Source: an uncultured Bacteroidaceae bacterium
GTDB taxonomy: Bacteria > Bacteroidota > Bacteroidia > Bacteroidales > Bacteroidaceae
Length of the DNA: 64,000 nt
Assembly: GCA_905234605.1 (NCBI GenBank)
Contig: CAJOIE010000008.1
Span: 1-64,000, forward strand
Reading direction: 5' to 3'
How positions within the stretch are numbered: position 1 is the stretch's first letter; every line of letters begins with the position of its first letter. The position numbers and the translations under genes were made by a program. The notes under the pieces were generated by a model that ran no database searches, was not told the DNA's origin, and worked only from the letters and a program-made list of their open reading frames with translations. Of this stretch, positions 33,086-43,065 are shown in pieces.

Positions 33086-33189
33086 TGTTTGGCATACAAA
33101 AAGCTTGCTCTGCCTTGTTTTTGCAGGGGTGTGTCAGTGCTACAATGTCTTTTGGCTACTTTCGTGTGCAACAACTATTTGTCAAGAAG

Positions 33190-33978
33190 ATGGATGACGT
33201 GGTGTCGAGAGGCATAGTGCTCCGCTCTGTCCGCTACGGCGAGCGGGGCCGTGTGGTGGAGGTGTACACGGAGGCTGCCGGCACACGCTCTTTCTTCGTC
33301 TCGGGCAAGGGTGGCAGGGTGGCGGCGCGCACGGCGCATGGAGCAAGGCATCTCGGCACAGGCTCTGCGGCGAGGGGTCGCCCCCTCTCCGATGCGCTGT
33401 GGCTGCCATTGAATATAGTGGAGATTGTGTGGCACGAGGGTGGCAACGGCTCGGGCGAGCTGTTGCGTCCGCGTGACGTGGCGATGGCCCATGCCTGGCG
33501 TGAGCTCTACTTCCGCCCGCAGAAGTCGGCGGTGGTGATGTTTCTCTCGGAGTTCCTCAGCTACGCCTTGCGCGGCGAGGTTGGCGATGCGCGGCTGATG
33601 GCTTATGTGGCCACGTCGTTGGCGTGGCTCGATGATGCCGTGCATGGCATAGGTGTGTTCCCCGTCACCTTCCTCATGGGGCTGGCTCCGCTGCTGGGCT
33701 TCGACGTGCGTGGCGGCGTGTGGCATGAAGGGTGCTACTTCGACCTCATGGCGGGGTCGTATGAAAGCGAGCGGCCTGCACACGACCACTTTCTTTCTCC
33801 GGAGGAGGCTGCCGTGGTGCCTAAGCTGCTCGGCGTGCCTGTCACCATGTCGGCCAGGGTGCATGTGCCAGGATGGGTCTTGCAACGTGCCCTCCGCGTG
33901 GTAATTGAGTTCTACCAGCTACACCTGCCGGTGATGCCGCTGCGGCTGAAGAGCCTCGACGTGCTGGCCATGCTGTAA
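33190..33978 (+). CDS. recO: DNA repair protein RecO
   Basis: 262 residues from the ATG at 33190; the open frame upstream runs through the tRNA promoter and is not coding. The N-terminal OB-fold starts SRGIVLRSVRYGERGRVVEV, and the helical C-terminal part has FLMGLAPLLGFDV. RecO anneals single strands and loads RecA with RecR at gaps. In many RecO proteins a C-terminal zinc finger is present; here no CxxC pair is visible, as is usual in Bacteroidota. A one-mismatch -7 box TACTTTCG lies at 33157-33164. Confidence 0.9.
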   Translation: MDDVVSRGIVLRSVRYGERGRVVEVYTEAAGTRSFFVSGKGGRVAARTAHGARHLGTGSAARGRPLSDALWLPLNIVEIVWHEGGNGSGELLRPRDVAMAHAWRELYFRPQKSAVVMFLSEFLSYALRGEVGDARLMAYVATSLAWLDDAVHGIGVFPVTFLMGLAPLLGFDVRGGVWHEGCYFDLMAGSYESERPAHDHFLSPEEAAVVPKLLGVPVTMSARVHVPGWVLQRALRVVIEFYQLHLPVMPLRLKSLDVLAML

Positions 33979-34011
33979 GGTGCCGGCCCGCTGTTTCTCT
34001 CCTCTGACGCG

Positions 34012-35451
34012 TCAGTTCACCGTGTAGCCGGCTATGCGTGCCATGGCAGGGGCTATCTCGGTGTTGTCGATGCGTCCCTGGAAGACTTCGGTGCCGGGTC
34101 CGACGGCATATACGGGCACGTAGCCGTTGCTGTGGCCGCCGCTGGCCCAGCTGATGAGTGCGGCCTCGGAGAGGATGTGCTTGGCGGTCTCGCCAAGGGC
34201 GTTGATACGGTCGAGCACGGCCTGCTGCCCTTCCTGGGCATAGCCCTGTGAGGCATGTGCCTCGATGGCTGCCTTGATGTCGTCGATGCGGTGCTGGAGG
34301 CGTTCACGCTGACTGTCGCTGACTGGTATGCCGGCATCCAGGCCGAGGTCTTTCTGTATGGTGGCGATGAGCGTAGACGTGGCAAAGCGCTTGGGTGCTG
34401 TCGTGTAGGCGTTGCGCAGCTGCCACTTGAATTCGTCGATGGAGCGGTGCTGGAAGCGCAGCAGCTCGGTGTGGAGCTCGTAGGGGCCGCATCCCATGAC
34501 GAGGCCGCCGGTCTCGTGGTCGGCGGAGATGACGATTATGGTCTCGTCGGGGTGTTGTTCGTAGAACTCGTAGGCCACGCGCACGGCGTTGTCCAGGTCT
34601 ATCACCTCGTTGATGGCTGTGCCGATGTCGTTGCGGTGGCAGGCATAGTCGATCTTGCCGCCTTCTATCTGGAAGAAGAAGCCGTCCTTGCCGCGGGTGG
34701 TGAGGTAAGCAATGCCGGCGCGGGTAATCTGCTCGAGCGTGAGGTCGTCGCGGGTCATGTCAAGGGTGTATGGCAGGCAGTCGCTCTCCTGCTTGGCGTT
34801 GGCGGCATCGCTCTGGAAGAGGATTAGCTTGTCGGCCTTGCGCCCGCGCCGCTGGAAGTCGCGGTAGCCCTTGACTATGGTGTAGCCGGCTGCGGCGGCC
34901 TGCTCATGGAGCGACGGCTCGCCCTCGCGGGTGTAGGGGCGGTGGAAGTCGGAGCCGGCAAAGAAGTCGTAGCCGGAGTGCACGAGGTCTTGCCCGAGCT
35001 CATAGTACATCTGGCGTTTGGGCTGATGGCCATAGAATGATGCCGGCGTGGCATGTGTCACGGCCACGTTGGTGGCCACGCCCACGGCTACCCCCGATGC
35101 CTGTGCCCATGCGGCAATGGAGTTGACTGGTGTGGTGAGGTCCTCGAGCACGCCTATGGCAAGGTTTTTGGTCTTGTGGCCTGAAGCGAGTGCTGTGCCT
35201 CCTGCGGCCGAGTCGGTGACGCCGTTGGTGGCCGAGTAGGTGTTGACGAGGCCCACCACGGGCAGCGAAGACATCAGCAGGGGCTCGAAGCCGATGCGTC
35301 CGTGCAGGGCGGCAAGATAGGTCTCGGTGACGTTTACCTGGTTGACGCCCATGCCGTCGCCGATGAAGTAGAACACATACTTGACACGGGCTGCCGCCGT
35401 GCCGATGCCTGCGAGCAGGATGGCTGCAAGGATGATGATGTGGCGTTTCAT
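34012..35451 (-). CDS. Periplasmic alkaline phosphatase
   Basis: 479 residues from the ATG at 35451. A signal peptide is followed by the metal-binding FIGDGMG (Asp32) and the nucleophile serine in TDSAAGGTALASG (Ser81). ISADHETGG and the last metal histidine in GGHSNGYVPVYAVG (near residue 444) complete the two-zinc site. The enzyme removes phosphate from a broad range of monoesters outside the cytoplasmic membrane. It lies 52 bases after gyrB on the same strand, so it may be read from the gyrB promoter. No Pho box was recognised. Confidence 0.93.
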   Translation of the reverse strand: MKRHIIILAAILLAGIGTAAARVKYVFYFIGDGMGVNQVNVTETYLAALHGRIGFEPLLMSSLPVVGLVNTYSATNGVTDSAAGGTALASGHKTKNLAIGVLEDLTTPVNSIAAWAQASGVAVGVATNVAVTHATPASFYGHQPKRQMYYELGQDLVHSGYDFFAGSDFHRPYTREGEPSLHEQAAAAGYTIVKGYRDFQRRGRKADKLILFQSDAANAKQESDCLPYTLDMTRDDLTLEQITRAGIAYLTTRGKDGFFFQIEGGKIDYACHRNDIGTAINEVIDLDNAVRVAYEFYEQHPDETIIVISADHETGGLVMGCGPYELHTELLRFQHRSIDEFKWQLRNAYTTAPKRFATSTLIATIQKDLGLDAGIPVSDSQRERLQHRIDDIKAAIEAHASQGYAQEGQQAVLDRINALGETAKHILSEAALISWASGGHSNGYVPVYAVGPGTEVFQGRIDNTEIAPAMARIAGYTVN

Positions 35452-35503
35452 TGCACAGTAGTGTTTGTTTTGACGCATACTGACGGTTACCCTTGCCGTG
35501 TGG

Positions 35504-37474
<1,971 letters not shown>

Positions 37475-37531
37475 CTAATATATGTGTGACACGTGCGCAT
37501 GGGCGTGCGCGCGCGTATTCTGATAATGGTG

Positions 37532-37563
37532 CAAAAATAGCGTTTTTCGCCCGTGCCAACAAA
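37532..37563 (-). promoter_or_regulatory. Promoter of gyrB
   Basis: On the minus strand TTTG, 20 bases, TATTTTTG. The leader before the gyrB start is about 55 nt and contains alternating CG/CA-rich sequence. Confidence 0.75.
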
Positions 37564-37657
37564 TCTGGGGGCGTGTTTTGGGTGTCAACACGGGGTGCCG
37601 TGACAGTGCTGCCACGGCGACAGGGGCATGCAGATGCCAGAGCCGGGGGCACACGCG

Positions 37658-37763
37658 CACCGTGCAGGGCCGGCGGTCGTCACCATGCAGGGTCTGCGGC
37701 ATCACCGTGCAGGGTAAACGGCACACCCCCTGCATCCTCATTGCAGAGAGGGTGCAGGGGGTG
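37658..37763 (-). repeat. Phased array C with 16-bp hairpin
   Basis: CACCnTGCAGGG cores on the plus strand start at 37658, 37681 and 37703, and an inverted-type core at 37724: spacings 23, 22 and 21. The fourth unit forms a 16-bp stem (37724-37739 with 37748-37763, one mismatch, 8-nt loop). In transcription direction the first core follows the cysS stop by about 75 bases. The array occupies the centre of the 366-base gap between cysS and gyrB; the rest holds the gyrB promoter. Confidence 0.82.
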
Positions 37764-37837
37764 CGGAGTGGATGGTGGCAGCCATTCAGCGCGGGGTGTG
37801 CCATGCTCACGCCGACGGCCTCGGCTCTGCCGTCAGC

Positions 37838-39352
37838 CTACTTGTTGAGTGTCCAGGTGGCACCGTCCTTGGTGTCCTTAATCTCGAAGCCAAGAGCCGT
37901 GAGCGAGTCGCGTATGTGGTCGCTCGTGGCCCAGTCGCGCGCGGCCTTGGCGGCGGCACGTTGCTCGAGCAGCATGTCGACGACGTGGCCGAAGGCTTCC
38001 TCGCGTGCGGCACTGGCAGCCTGCATGCCACCGGCAACAGTGGCTGCCGATGCCGGCAGCAGTCCCAGTATGTCCTCGGCAAAGAGGTGCATGACAGCCG
38101 ACAGTTCCTCAAGGTCGGCAGCGGAGATGGAGCCCTTGTGGTCGGCCACACGGTTAACCACAGACGCGGCGTCGAACAGGTGGGAGATGACCAGTGGCGA
38201 TGCCAGGTCGTCGTTCATCGCGTCGTAGCACCGCTGGCGCAGGCTGCTCACCACCTGGTGCGTCTGTGCGTCGCTCTCGGCCGAGGGGCTCAGCCGCCTG
38301 AGGTCGGCAATGGCAGCCTGCAGACGCTGCAAGCCGCGCTCGGCAGCCTGCAAGGCCTCGTTGGAGAAGTCGACGGTGGAACGGTAGTGGGCCTGCAGGA
38401 TGAAGAAGCGTATGGTCATGGGCGCATAGGCCTGCGCGAGCTTCTCGTGGGTGCCGCTGAAGAACTGGTCGAGGGTGATGAAGTTGCCTAATGACTTGCC
38501 CATCTTCTGCCCGCCGATGGTGACCATGTTGCAGTGCATCCAGTAGTTCACGATGTCGCTGCCCTGCGAGGCCACGGCCTGCGCTATCTCACACTCGTGG
38601 TGAGGGAACACCAGGTCGAGGCCTCCGCCGTGAATGTCGAAGTGGCTGCCGAGATACTTGCGGCCCATGGCCGTGCACTCGCAGTGCCACCCGGGGAAGC
38701 CTGCCCCCCAGGGCGAGGGCCACCGCATGATGTGCTGCGGCTGGGCAGCCTTCCACAGCGCAAAGTCCACCTGGTTGCGCTTCTCGCTCTGGCCGTCGAG
38801 CTCGCGCGAGTTGTTGATGACATCCGTGAGGTTGCGGCCCGACAGGCGCCCGTAGCGGTACTTCTGGTTGTACTTCTCGACGTCGAAGTACACCGAGCCC
38901 TGCGACTCATAGGCGTAGCCGTTGGCCAGTATCTCGCGCACCAGCTCTATCTGCTCTATGATGTGACCCGTGGCATGGGGCTCGATGCTCGGCGGCAGGC
39001 AACCCAGGGCGCGCATCGCGTCGTGGAAGCGGTTGGCATAGTGCTGTGCCACCTCCATGGGCTCGAGCTGCTCTAAGCGCGCCTTCTTGGCAATCTTATC
39101 CTCGCCCTCGTCGGCATCGTGCTCTAAGTGGCCCACGTCGGTGATGTTGCGCACATAGCGCACCTTGTAGCCAAGATGCTGGAGGTAGCGGAACAGGAGG
39201 TCGAAGGTGATGGCCGGACGGGCATGACCCAGATGGGCATCGCCATACACCGTGGGGCCGCACACATACATGCCCACACGCCCAGGGATGACAGGACGGA
39301 AGAGCTCCTTCTGCCGCGAGAGGGTATTGTAGATGAGGAGAGATGATTCCAT
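37838..39352 (-). CDS. cysS: Cysteinyl-tRNA synthetase
   Basis: 504 residues. The class I signature HLGH lies in [11 protein letters not shown], with the zinc ligand cysteine in YVCGPTVYG and the second zinc site in WHCECTAM. The KMSKS loop reads [10 protein letters not shown], a variant common in this phylum. The DALR anticodon-binding part follows. The enzyme charges tRNA-Cys. The gene is downstream of the restriction gene by 35 bases and likely shares a transcript with purE-ispG-M-R. Confidence 0.96.
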   Translation of the reverse strand: MESSLLIYNTLSRQKELFRPVIPGRVGMYVCGPTVYGDAHLGHARPAITFDLLFRYLQHLGYKVRYVRNITDVGHLEHDADEGEDKIAKKARLEQLEPMEVAQHYANRFHDAMRALGCLPPSIEPHATGHIIEQIELVREILANGYAYESQGSVYFDVEKYNQKYRYGRLSGRNLTDVINNSRELDGQSEKRNQVDFALWKAAQPQHIMRWPSPWGAGFPGWHCECTAMGRKYLGSHFDIHGGGLDLVFPHHECEIAQAVASQGSDIVNYWMHCNMVTIGGQKMGKSLGNFITLDQFFSGTHEKLAQAYAPMTIRFFILQAHYRSTVDFSNEALQAAERGLQRLQAAIADLRRLSPSAESDAQTHQVVSSLRQRCYDAMNDDLASPLVISHLFDAASVVNRVADHKGSISAADLEELSAVMHLFAEDILGLLPASAATVAGGMQAASAAREEAFGHVVDMLLEQRAAAKAARDWATSDHIRDSLTALGFEIKDTKDGATWTLNK

Positions 39353-39387
39353 AGTTATATAGGTTTTAAGTTATACTGACATGGTGC

Positions 39388-40080
39388 TCACTGAGCGAGG
39401 GCTTCAAGCCTCTCCACTTCGGCCTTCATCTGAGCTATAACCTCCGTGTTGGCTATCTCGCCCCGCTGGCTATAGATGACAAACACCTTGCCGCCATACC
39501 GCTGTGTGAAGGCATCAAAACTCGCCTTCATGCACTCACTTAAAGAGAAACCTCCGAAGTTGGCGTTGGCTGTGACAGGCTTCACCTGAAGCCCTAATGC
39601 GTGGCTGCCGACATGCACAAGGTAATCGATGTCGCCTGCATGGTCGGTGTGTGGGTCGCTCTCCTCAAAGGCGAGCGATGGAAAAAGTGCAGCAAGAGCA
39701 CCAGTCACCACCGACTTCTCACGCAGGTAGCCATCGTAGGTGCGGTTGATGGTGAGGTTATAAATATAGTCTATGCAGTCCTGCAACGTAAGCTCACGGA
39801 AGGTTTGCTGCCACGATGGTATGACAAACTGCTGCAACTTCTCGTAGAGACGCTCGCCAAGCTCTGTAAGGCTCTGCTCCGATAGCTTCACGGGCACCCT
39901 GCCGGCTGTGTGGGCATTCTGAAAGTACCACTGCTTCCACTCATCGTAGGACGCAGGCTGACATTCGCGTATGAGAGCCATCACGGCTCCCACCTTACTG
40001 GGGCGTGAAAGCTGATAGAACTGGCAGGTGTAGTTGAGAATGTGCTCCTTGTTGCCGAAGTGCTTGGAGTGGGTTTCCAT
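39388..40080 (-). CDS. Type II restriction endonuclease, MjaI-like
   Basis: 230 residues. The sequence, with the opening YTCQFYQLSRPSKVGAVMAL, resembles the MjaI restriction enzyme family. A PD-(D/E)xK-type active site can be assigned: Asp152 in HAGDIDYLV and the QxK at Gln165/Lys167 in LGLQVKP. MjaI itself cuts CTAG; the specificity here is inferred only if the family call holds. GC content is clearly lower by eye than in neighbours, which suggests transfer. It lies 22 bases after the methyltransferase gene. Confidence 0.75.
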   Translation of the reverse strand: METHSKHFGNKEHILNYTCQFYQLSRPSKVGAVMALIRECQPASYDEWKQWYFQNAHTAGRVPVKLSEQSLTELGERLYEKLQQFVIPSWQQTFRELTLQDCIDYIYNLTINRTYDGYLREKSVVTGALAALFPSLAFEESDPHTDHAGDIDYLVHVGSHALGLQVKPVTANANFGGFSLSECMKASFDAFTQRYGGKVFVIYSQRGEIANTEVIAQMKAEVERLEALAQ

Positions 40081-40102
40081 AGTAGGTCAAGGGAGGAATA
40101 GT

Positions 40103-41200
40103 TCAGACGGCAAATGAAAAGAGGTCTCCCACCACGAGAGGCAACGGATGGCTGCTTGTCAAGGGCTGATAGTCGGCCACGAAACTGAGACCAGAGTCGC
40201 CCTCAGAGATGCTTGTGAGGCAGTGTAGCTCAAGTTCTGCCTCCTGGGCCGTCATCACAGGGGTGCCGAGTTCTCGGTTGAAATGCTTCACCGTCTTGCC
40301 CTTTTGCTCTCGGTCAGCAATGAAGGCTGAGTGCTGGTCAAGACGCTGCTTGATGCGGTCGTTGCACTCACTGACACCATGCAGACGTATGCGTTGCTGC
40401 ATCATTAAGGCAAAGTCGGAAGCAATCTCATAGCTTACAGAGTGGCGCCCGGCAATCATGGCAGCAAGGGCTGTGGTGCCTGTGCCTGCAAACGGGTCGA
40501 GCACAAGGTCGCCTCGTTGCGAGAACATGTTGATAAGCCTGAAGGGAATTTCAAGCGGATAGGCTCCGCTACGACTGCGGGAAGCCTTCTCGCGGAGTGT
40601 CTGCTTAGCCCCGACTATCTCCCAGATGTCGGAAAACCAAACGTTGCGTTCCTCCCAAAAGAAAGCACTGCGCATACGCTCTGAGCGTGCCTCTGCCGAT
40701 GTGTAGGCACGGCGTCCGCCCTTGCGGAATATGAGTATCCACTCGTGCTCAAGGGTGATATATGCGCCGCATGGCAGCATGCCGCTACCCATGAACTTGT
40801 TGGGAGCATTAGTAGGTTTGCGCCAGATGATGCTCGGCAACATGTGCAGACCCATCGCCAAACATGCCTCAATAATGCGCGCATGGTTGTTGTAGAGTTC
40901 AAACTGACCGCCAAGAGTTCGCGTTGCATCGCCTATATTGATGCAGAGAAAGGCACCTTCCTTAAGCACACGGAAGCACTCTCGCCACACTCCATCAAGC
41001 AGGGAGTGAGCCATTGCAAAGGCCTCTTGGGGCGAAGCATCAAGAAGCTGACTGAAAAGTGGTAGCTGCGATGCAAACGTATCGTCCCACATCTCAATCA
41101 TCGGGTATGGTGGAGAAGTGACTATGAGGTCGACCGATCCTGTAGCCACCTCACGCATAGTTTGCGATGCACCTATATATATATGGTGATGTGTAGACAT
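40103..41200 (-). CDS. DNA methyltransferase of a type II restriction-modification system
   Basis: 365 residues. Catalytic motif IV TSPPYP (residues 28-33) lies at the N-terminus and the SAM-binding DPFAGTGTT (from Asp235) near the C-terminus: the beta-class order. TSPPY is typical of N4-cytosine methylases, so N4-methylcytosine is likely. The target domain lies between. It protects host DNA against the neighbouring MjaI-like enzyme. The start codon is only three bases after the ispG stop, so the pair is embedded in a housekeeping operon. Codon use and GC are lower than in flanking genes. Confidence 0.88.
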   Translation of the reverse strand: MSTHHHIYIGASQTMREVATGSVDLIVTSPPYPMIEMWDDTFASQLPLFSQLLDASPQEAFAMAHSLLDGVWRECFRVLKEGAFLCINIGDATRTLGGQFELYNNHARIIEACLAMGLHMLPSIIWRKPTNAPNKFMGSGMLPCGAYITLEHEWILIFRKGGRRAYTSAEARSERMRSAFFWEERNVWFSDIWEIVGAKQTLREKASRSRSGAYPLEIPFRLINMFSQRGDLVLDPFAGTGTTALAAMIAGRHSVSYEIASDFALMMQQRIRLHGVSECNDRIKQRLDQHSAFIADREQKGKTVKHFNRELGTPVMTAQEAELELHCLTSISEGDSGLSFVADYQPLTSSHPLPLVVGDLFSFAV

Positions 41201-41203
41201 TAC

Positions 41204-42358
41204 CTACTTTGCAATGCTGTCGGCTTCAATAAGTGCCAGCAGATGCTCCACGGCATCGGCCTCGGGGATGTTGCGCTCCACGCACTCGCGGCCACGGTAG
41301 AGGCTGACGCGGCCACGGGCGGCACCCACGTAGCCGTAGTCGGCGTCGGCCATCTCACCCGGGCCGTTCACTATACAGCCCATGATGCCTATCTTGAGGC
41401 CTGTGAGGTGGGCCGTGGCGGCCTTGATGCGCCGGATGGTTGCTGGCAGGTCGTAGAGCGTGCGGCCGCATCCAGGACAGGATATGTACTCCGTCTTGGT
41501 CTGACGCAGGCGTGCGGCCTGGAGGAGGGAGTAGGCCACGGGTATCTCTGCCTCGGGCGGCTCGGAGAGGCTCACGCGGATGGTGTCGCCGATGCCGTCG
41601 ATGAGCAGTGCGCCTATGCCCACGGCACTCTTCAGGCGGCCGTCCTCACCCTCGCCGGCTTCGGTCACGCCGAGATGCAGCGGGAAGGTCATGCCCTCGG
41701 CATCCATGGCCGCACAGAGCAGACGCACGGACTCTACCATGACCACGGTGTTGCTGGCCTTGATGCTCACCACGACGTCCATGAAACGCTCCCGCTGACA
41801 GATGCGCAGGAACTCCATGCACGACTCCACGATGCCTGCAGGGGTATCGCCGTAGCGCGACATGATGCGGTCGGAGAGTGAGCCGTGGTTGACGCCGATG
41901 CGCACTGCTGTGCCGTGCTCACGGCAGATGGCCAGGAACGGCAGCAGGCGCTCCTCTATGCGGAGGAGCTCGGCGGCATACTCGGCATCGGTGTAGTCCA
42001 AGTGCTTGAACTTGCGTGCCGCATCGACGTAGTTGCCCGGGTTGATGCGCACCTTGTCGCAGTAGCGGGCGGCGACATCGGCCACGGCGGGATTGAAGTG
42101 GACGTCGGCCACGAGGGGAACGTCGCAGCCTGCGGCGCGCACACGGTCGCGGATGACACGCATGTTCTCTGCCTCGCGCACGCCCTGGGTGGTGAGGCGC
42201 ACGAGCTCGCCTCCTGCACGGACTATGCGCAGTATCTGCTCCACGCTGGCGTCGGTGTCGAGGGTTGATGTGGTGCACATGGACTGCACACGCACGGGGT
42301 TGTCGCCGCCGATGCCTATGGAGCCTACACGCACGGCGTGGGTCTTCCTGCGTTGCAT
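41204..42358 (-). CDS. ispG: (E)-4-hydroxy-3-methylbut-2-enyl-diphosphate synthase, short form
   Basis: 384 residues from the ATG at 42358. The enzyme makes HMBPP from MEcPP in the MEP isoprenoid pathway. A TIM barrel (about 1-260) passes directly into the iron-sulfur domain: Cys294 and Cys297 (SCPGCGR), Cys328 and Glu335 (GCIVNGPGE) bind the 4Fe-4S cluster. The large middle domain found in the long (about 600-residue) form of Bacteroides and plants is absent, so this is the short two-domain type. It follows purE by 13 bases. Confidence 0.95.
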   Translation of the reverse strand: MQRRKTHAVRVGSIGIGGDNPVRVQSMCTTSTLDTDASVEQILRIVRAGGELVRLTTQGVREAENMRVIRDRVRAAGCDVPLVADVHFNPAVADVAARYCDKVRINPGNYVDAARKFKHLDYTDAEYAAELLRIEERLLPFLAICREHGTAVRIGVNHGSLSDRIMSRYGDTPAGIVESCMEFLRICQRERFMDVVVSIKASNTVVMVESVRLLCAAMDAEGMTFPLHLGVTEAGEGEDGRLKSAVGIGALLIDGIGDTIRVSLSEPPEAEIPVAYSLLQAARLRQTKTEYISCPGCGRTLYDLPATIRRIKAATAHLTGLKIGIMGCIVNGPGEMADADYGYVGAARGRVSLYRGRECVERNIPEADAVEHLLALIEADSIAK

Positions 42359-42371
42359 GGTGAAGGGGGCT

Positions 42372-42878
42372 TTAGTTGGTCTTATATTTATACTGCACTG
42401 CCGCAAGGTCCTCGTTGGCCTTGACGACTTTCTGCGCAAGCCCGTCCTTGTAGACACGCAGGCGGCCGGCGAGTGCGGTGTCGGCGGTGGCCATGACCTG
42501 ACACGCCAGGATGGCGGCGTTCTGTGCGGCGTTGACGCCCACGGTGGCCACGGGTATTCCGGGCGGCATCTGCACGATGGAGAGCAGGGCATCGAGGCCG
42601 TCGAGCATGCCTTTTACGGGTACGCCGATGACGGGCAGCACGGTGTGTGCGGCTATGACGCCGGGCAGGGCGGCTGCCATGCCGGCGGCAGCGATGACCA
42701 CCTGCAGGCCGCGGCCCTCGGCCTCTGCGGCAAAGGCGGCCACCTGGGCGGGGGTGCGATGGGCGGAGAGGGCAATGAGCTCGAAGGGTACTTCCAGCTG
42801 GTCGAGCACGGCGGCTGCCTTGTCCATGACGGGCAGGTCGCTGGTGCTGCCCATGACGATGGCTACACGGGGTTGCAT
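42372..42878 (-). CDS. purE: N5-carboxyaminoimidazole ribonucleotide mutase
   Basis: 168 residues of the class I PurE type. Characteristic motifs are MGSTSDLPVMD (phosphate binding), LSAHRTP with the catalytic His, and AAAGMAAALPGVIAAHT, with VGVNAAQNAAILA near the end. It catalyses the carboxyl shift giving CAIR in purine synthesis. The start is 27 bases after tRNA-Arg, and ispG follows by 13 bases. The purE-ispG order is frequent in Bacteroidales. Confidence 0.96.
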   Translation of the reverse strand: MQPRVAIVMGSTSDLPVMDKAAAVLDQLEVPFELIALSAHRTPAQVAAFAAEAEGRGLQVVIAAAGMAAALPGVIAAHTVLPVIGVPVKGMLDGLDALLSIVQMPPGIPVATVGVNAAQNAAILACQVMATADTALAGRLRVYKDGLAQKVVKANEDLAAVQYKYKTN

Positions 42879-42905
42879 AGGCTGTGGGGGAAATGATGAA
42901 AGCAG

Positions 42906-42977
42906 GTAGCCCCGAGGGGAATCGAACCCCTATCTAAAGTTTAGGAAACTTCTATTCTATCCGTTGAACTACAGGGC
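42906..42977 (-). tRNA. tRNA-Arg (anticodon CCT)
   Basis: 72 bases on the minus strand. Acceptor GGCCCTG pairs with CGGGGCT through G-T and T-G pairs at two positions. The anticodon stem GAAGT/ACTTT encloses TTCCTAA with anticodon CCT. The T-arm is GGGGTTCGATTCCCC. CCA is not encoded. A possible promoter box TACCTTCG (one mismatch) lies near 43000. Confidence 0.93.
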
Positions 42978-43065
42978 CTCGTGCTGTGCGTGGTTGCGAA
43001 GGTATGCCAAAATGGCGGCGTGACCAAGGGCTGATGCTTATTTTTGGGCATCGGGCACCGTGGCG

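Noticed and set aside
33022..33189. N-terminal extension of RecO to 33022
   Set aside because: It would start inside tRNA-Glu and cross the tRNA promoter; the RecO fold starts at 33190.
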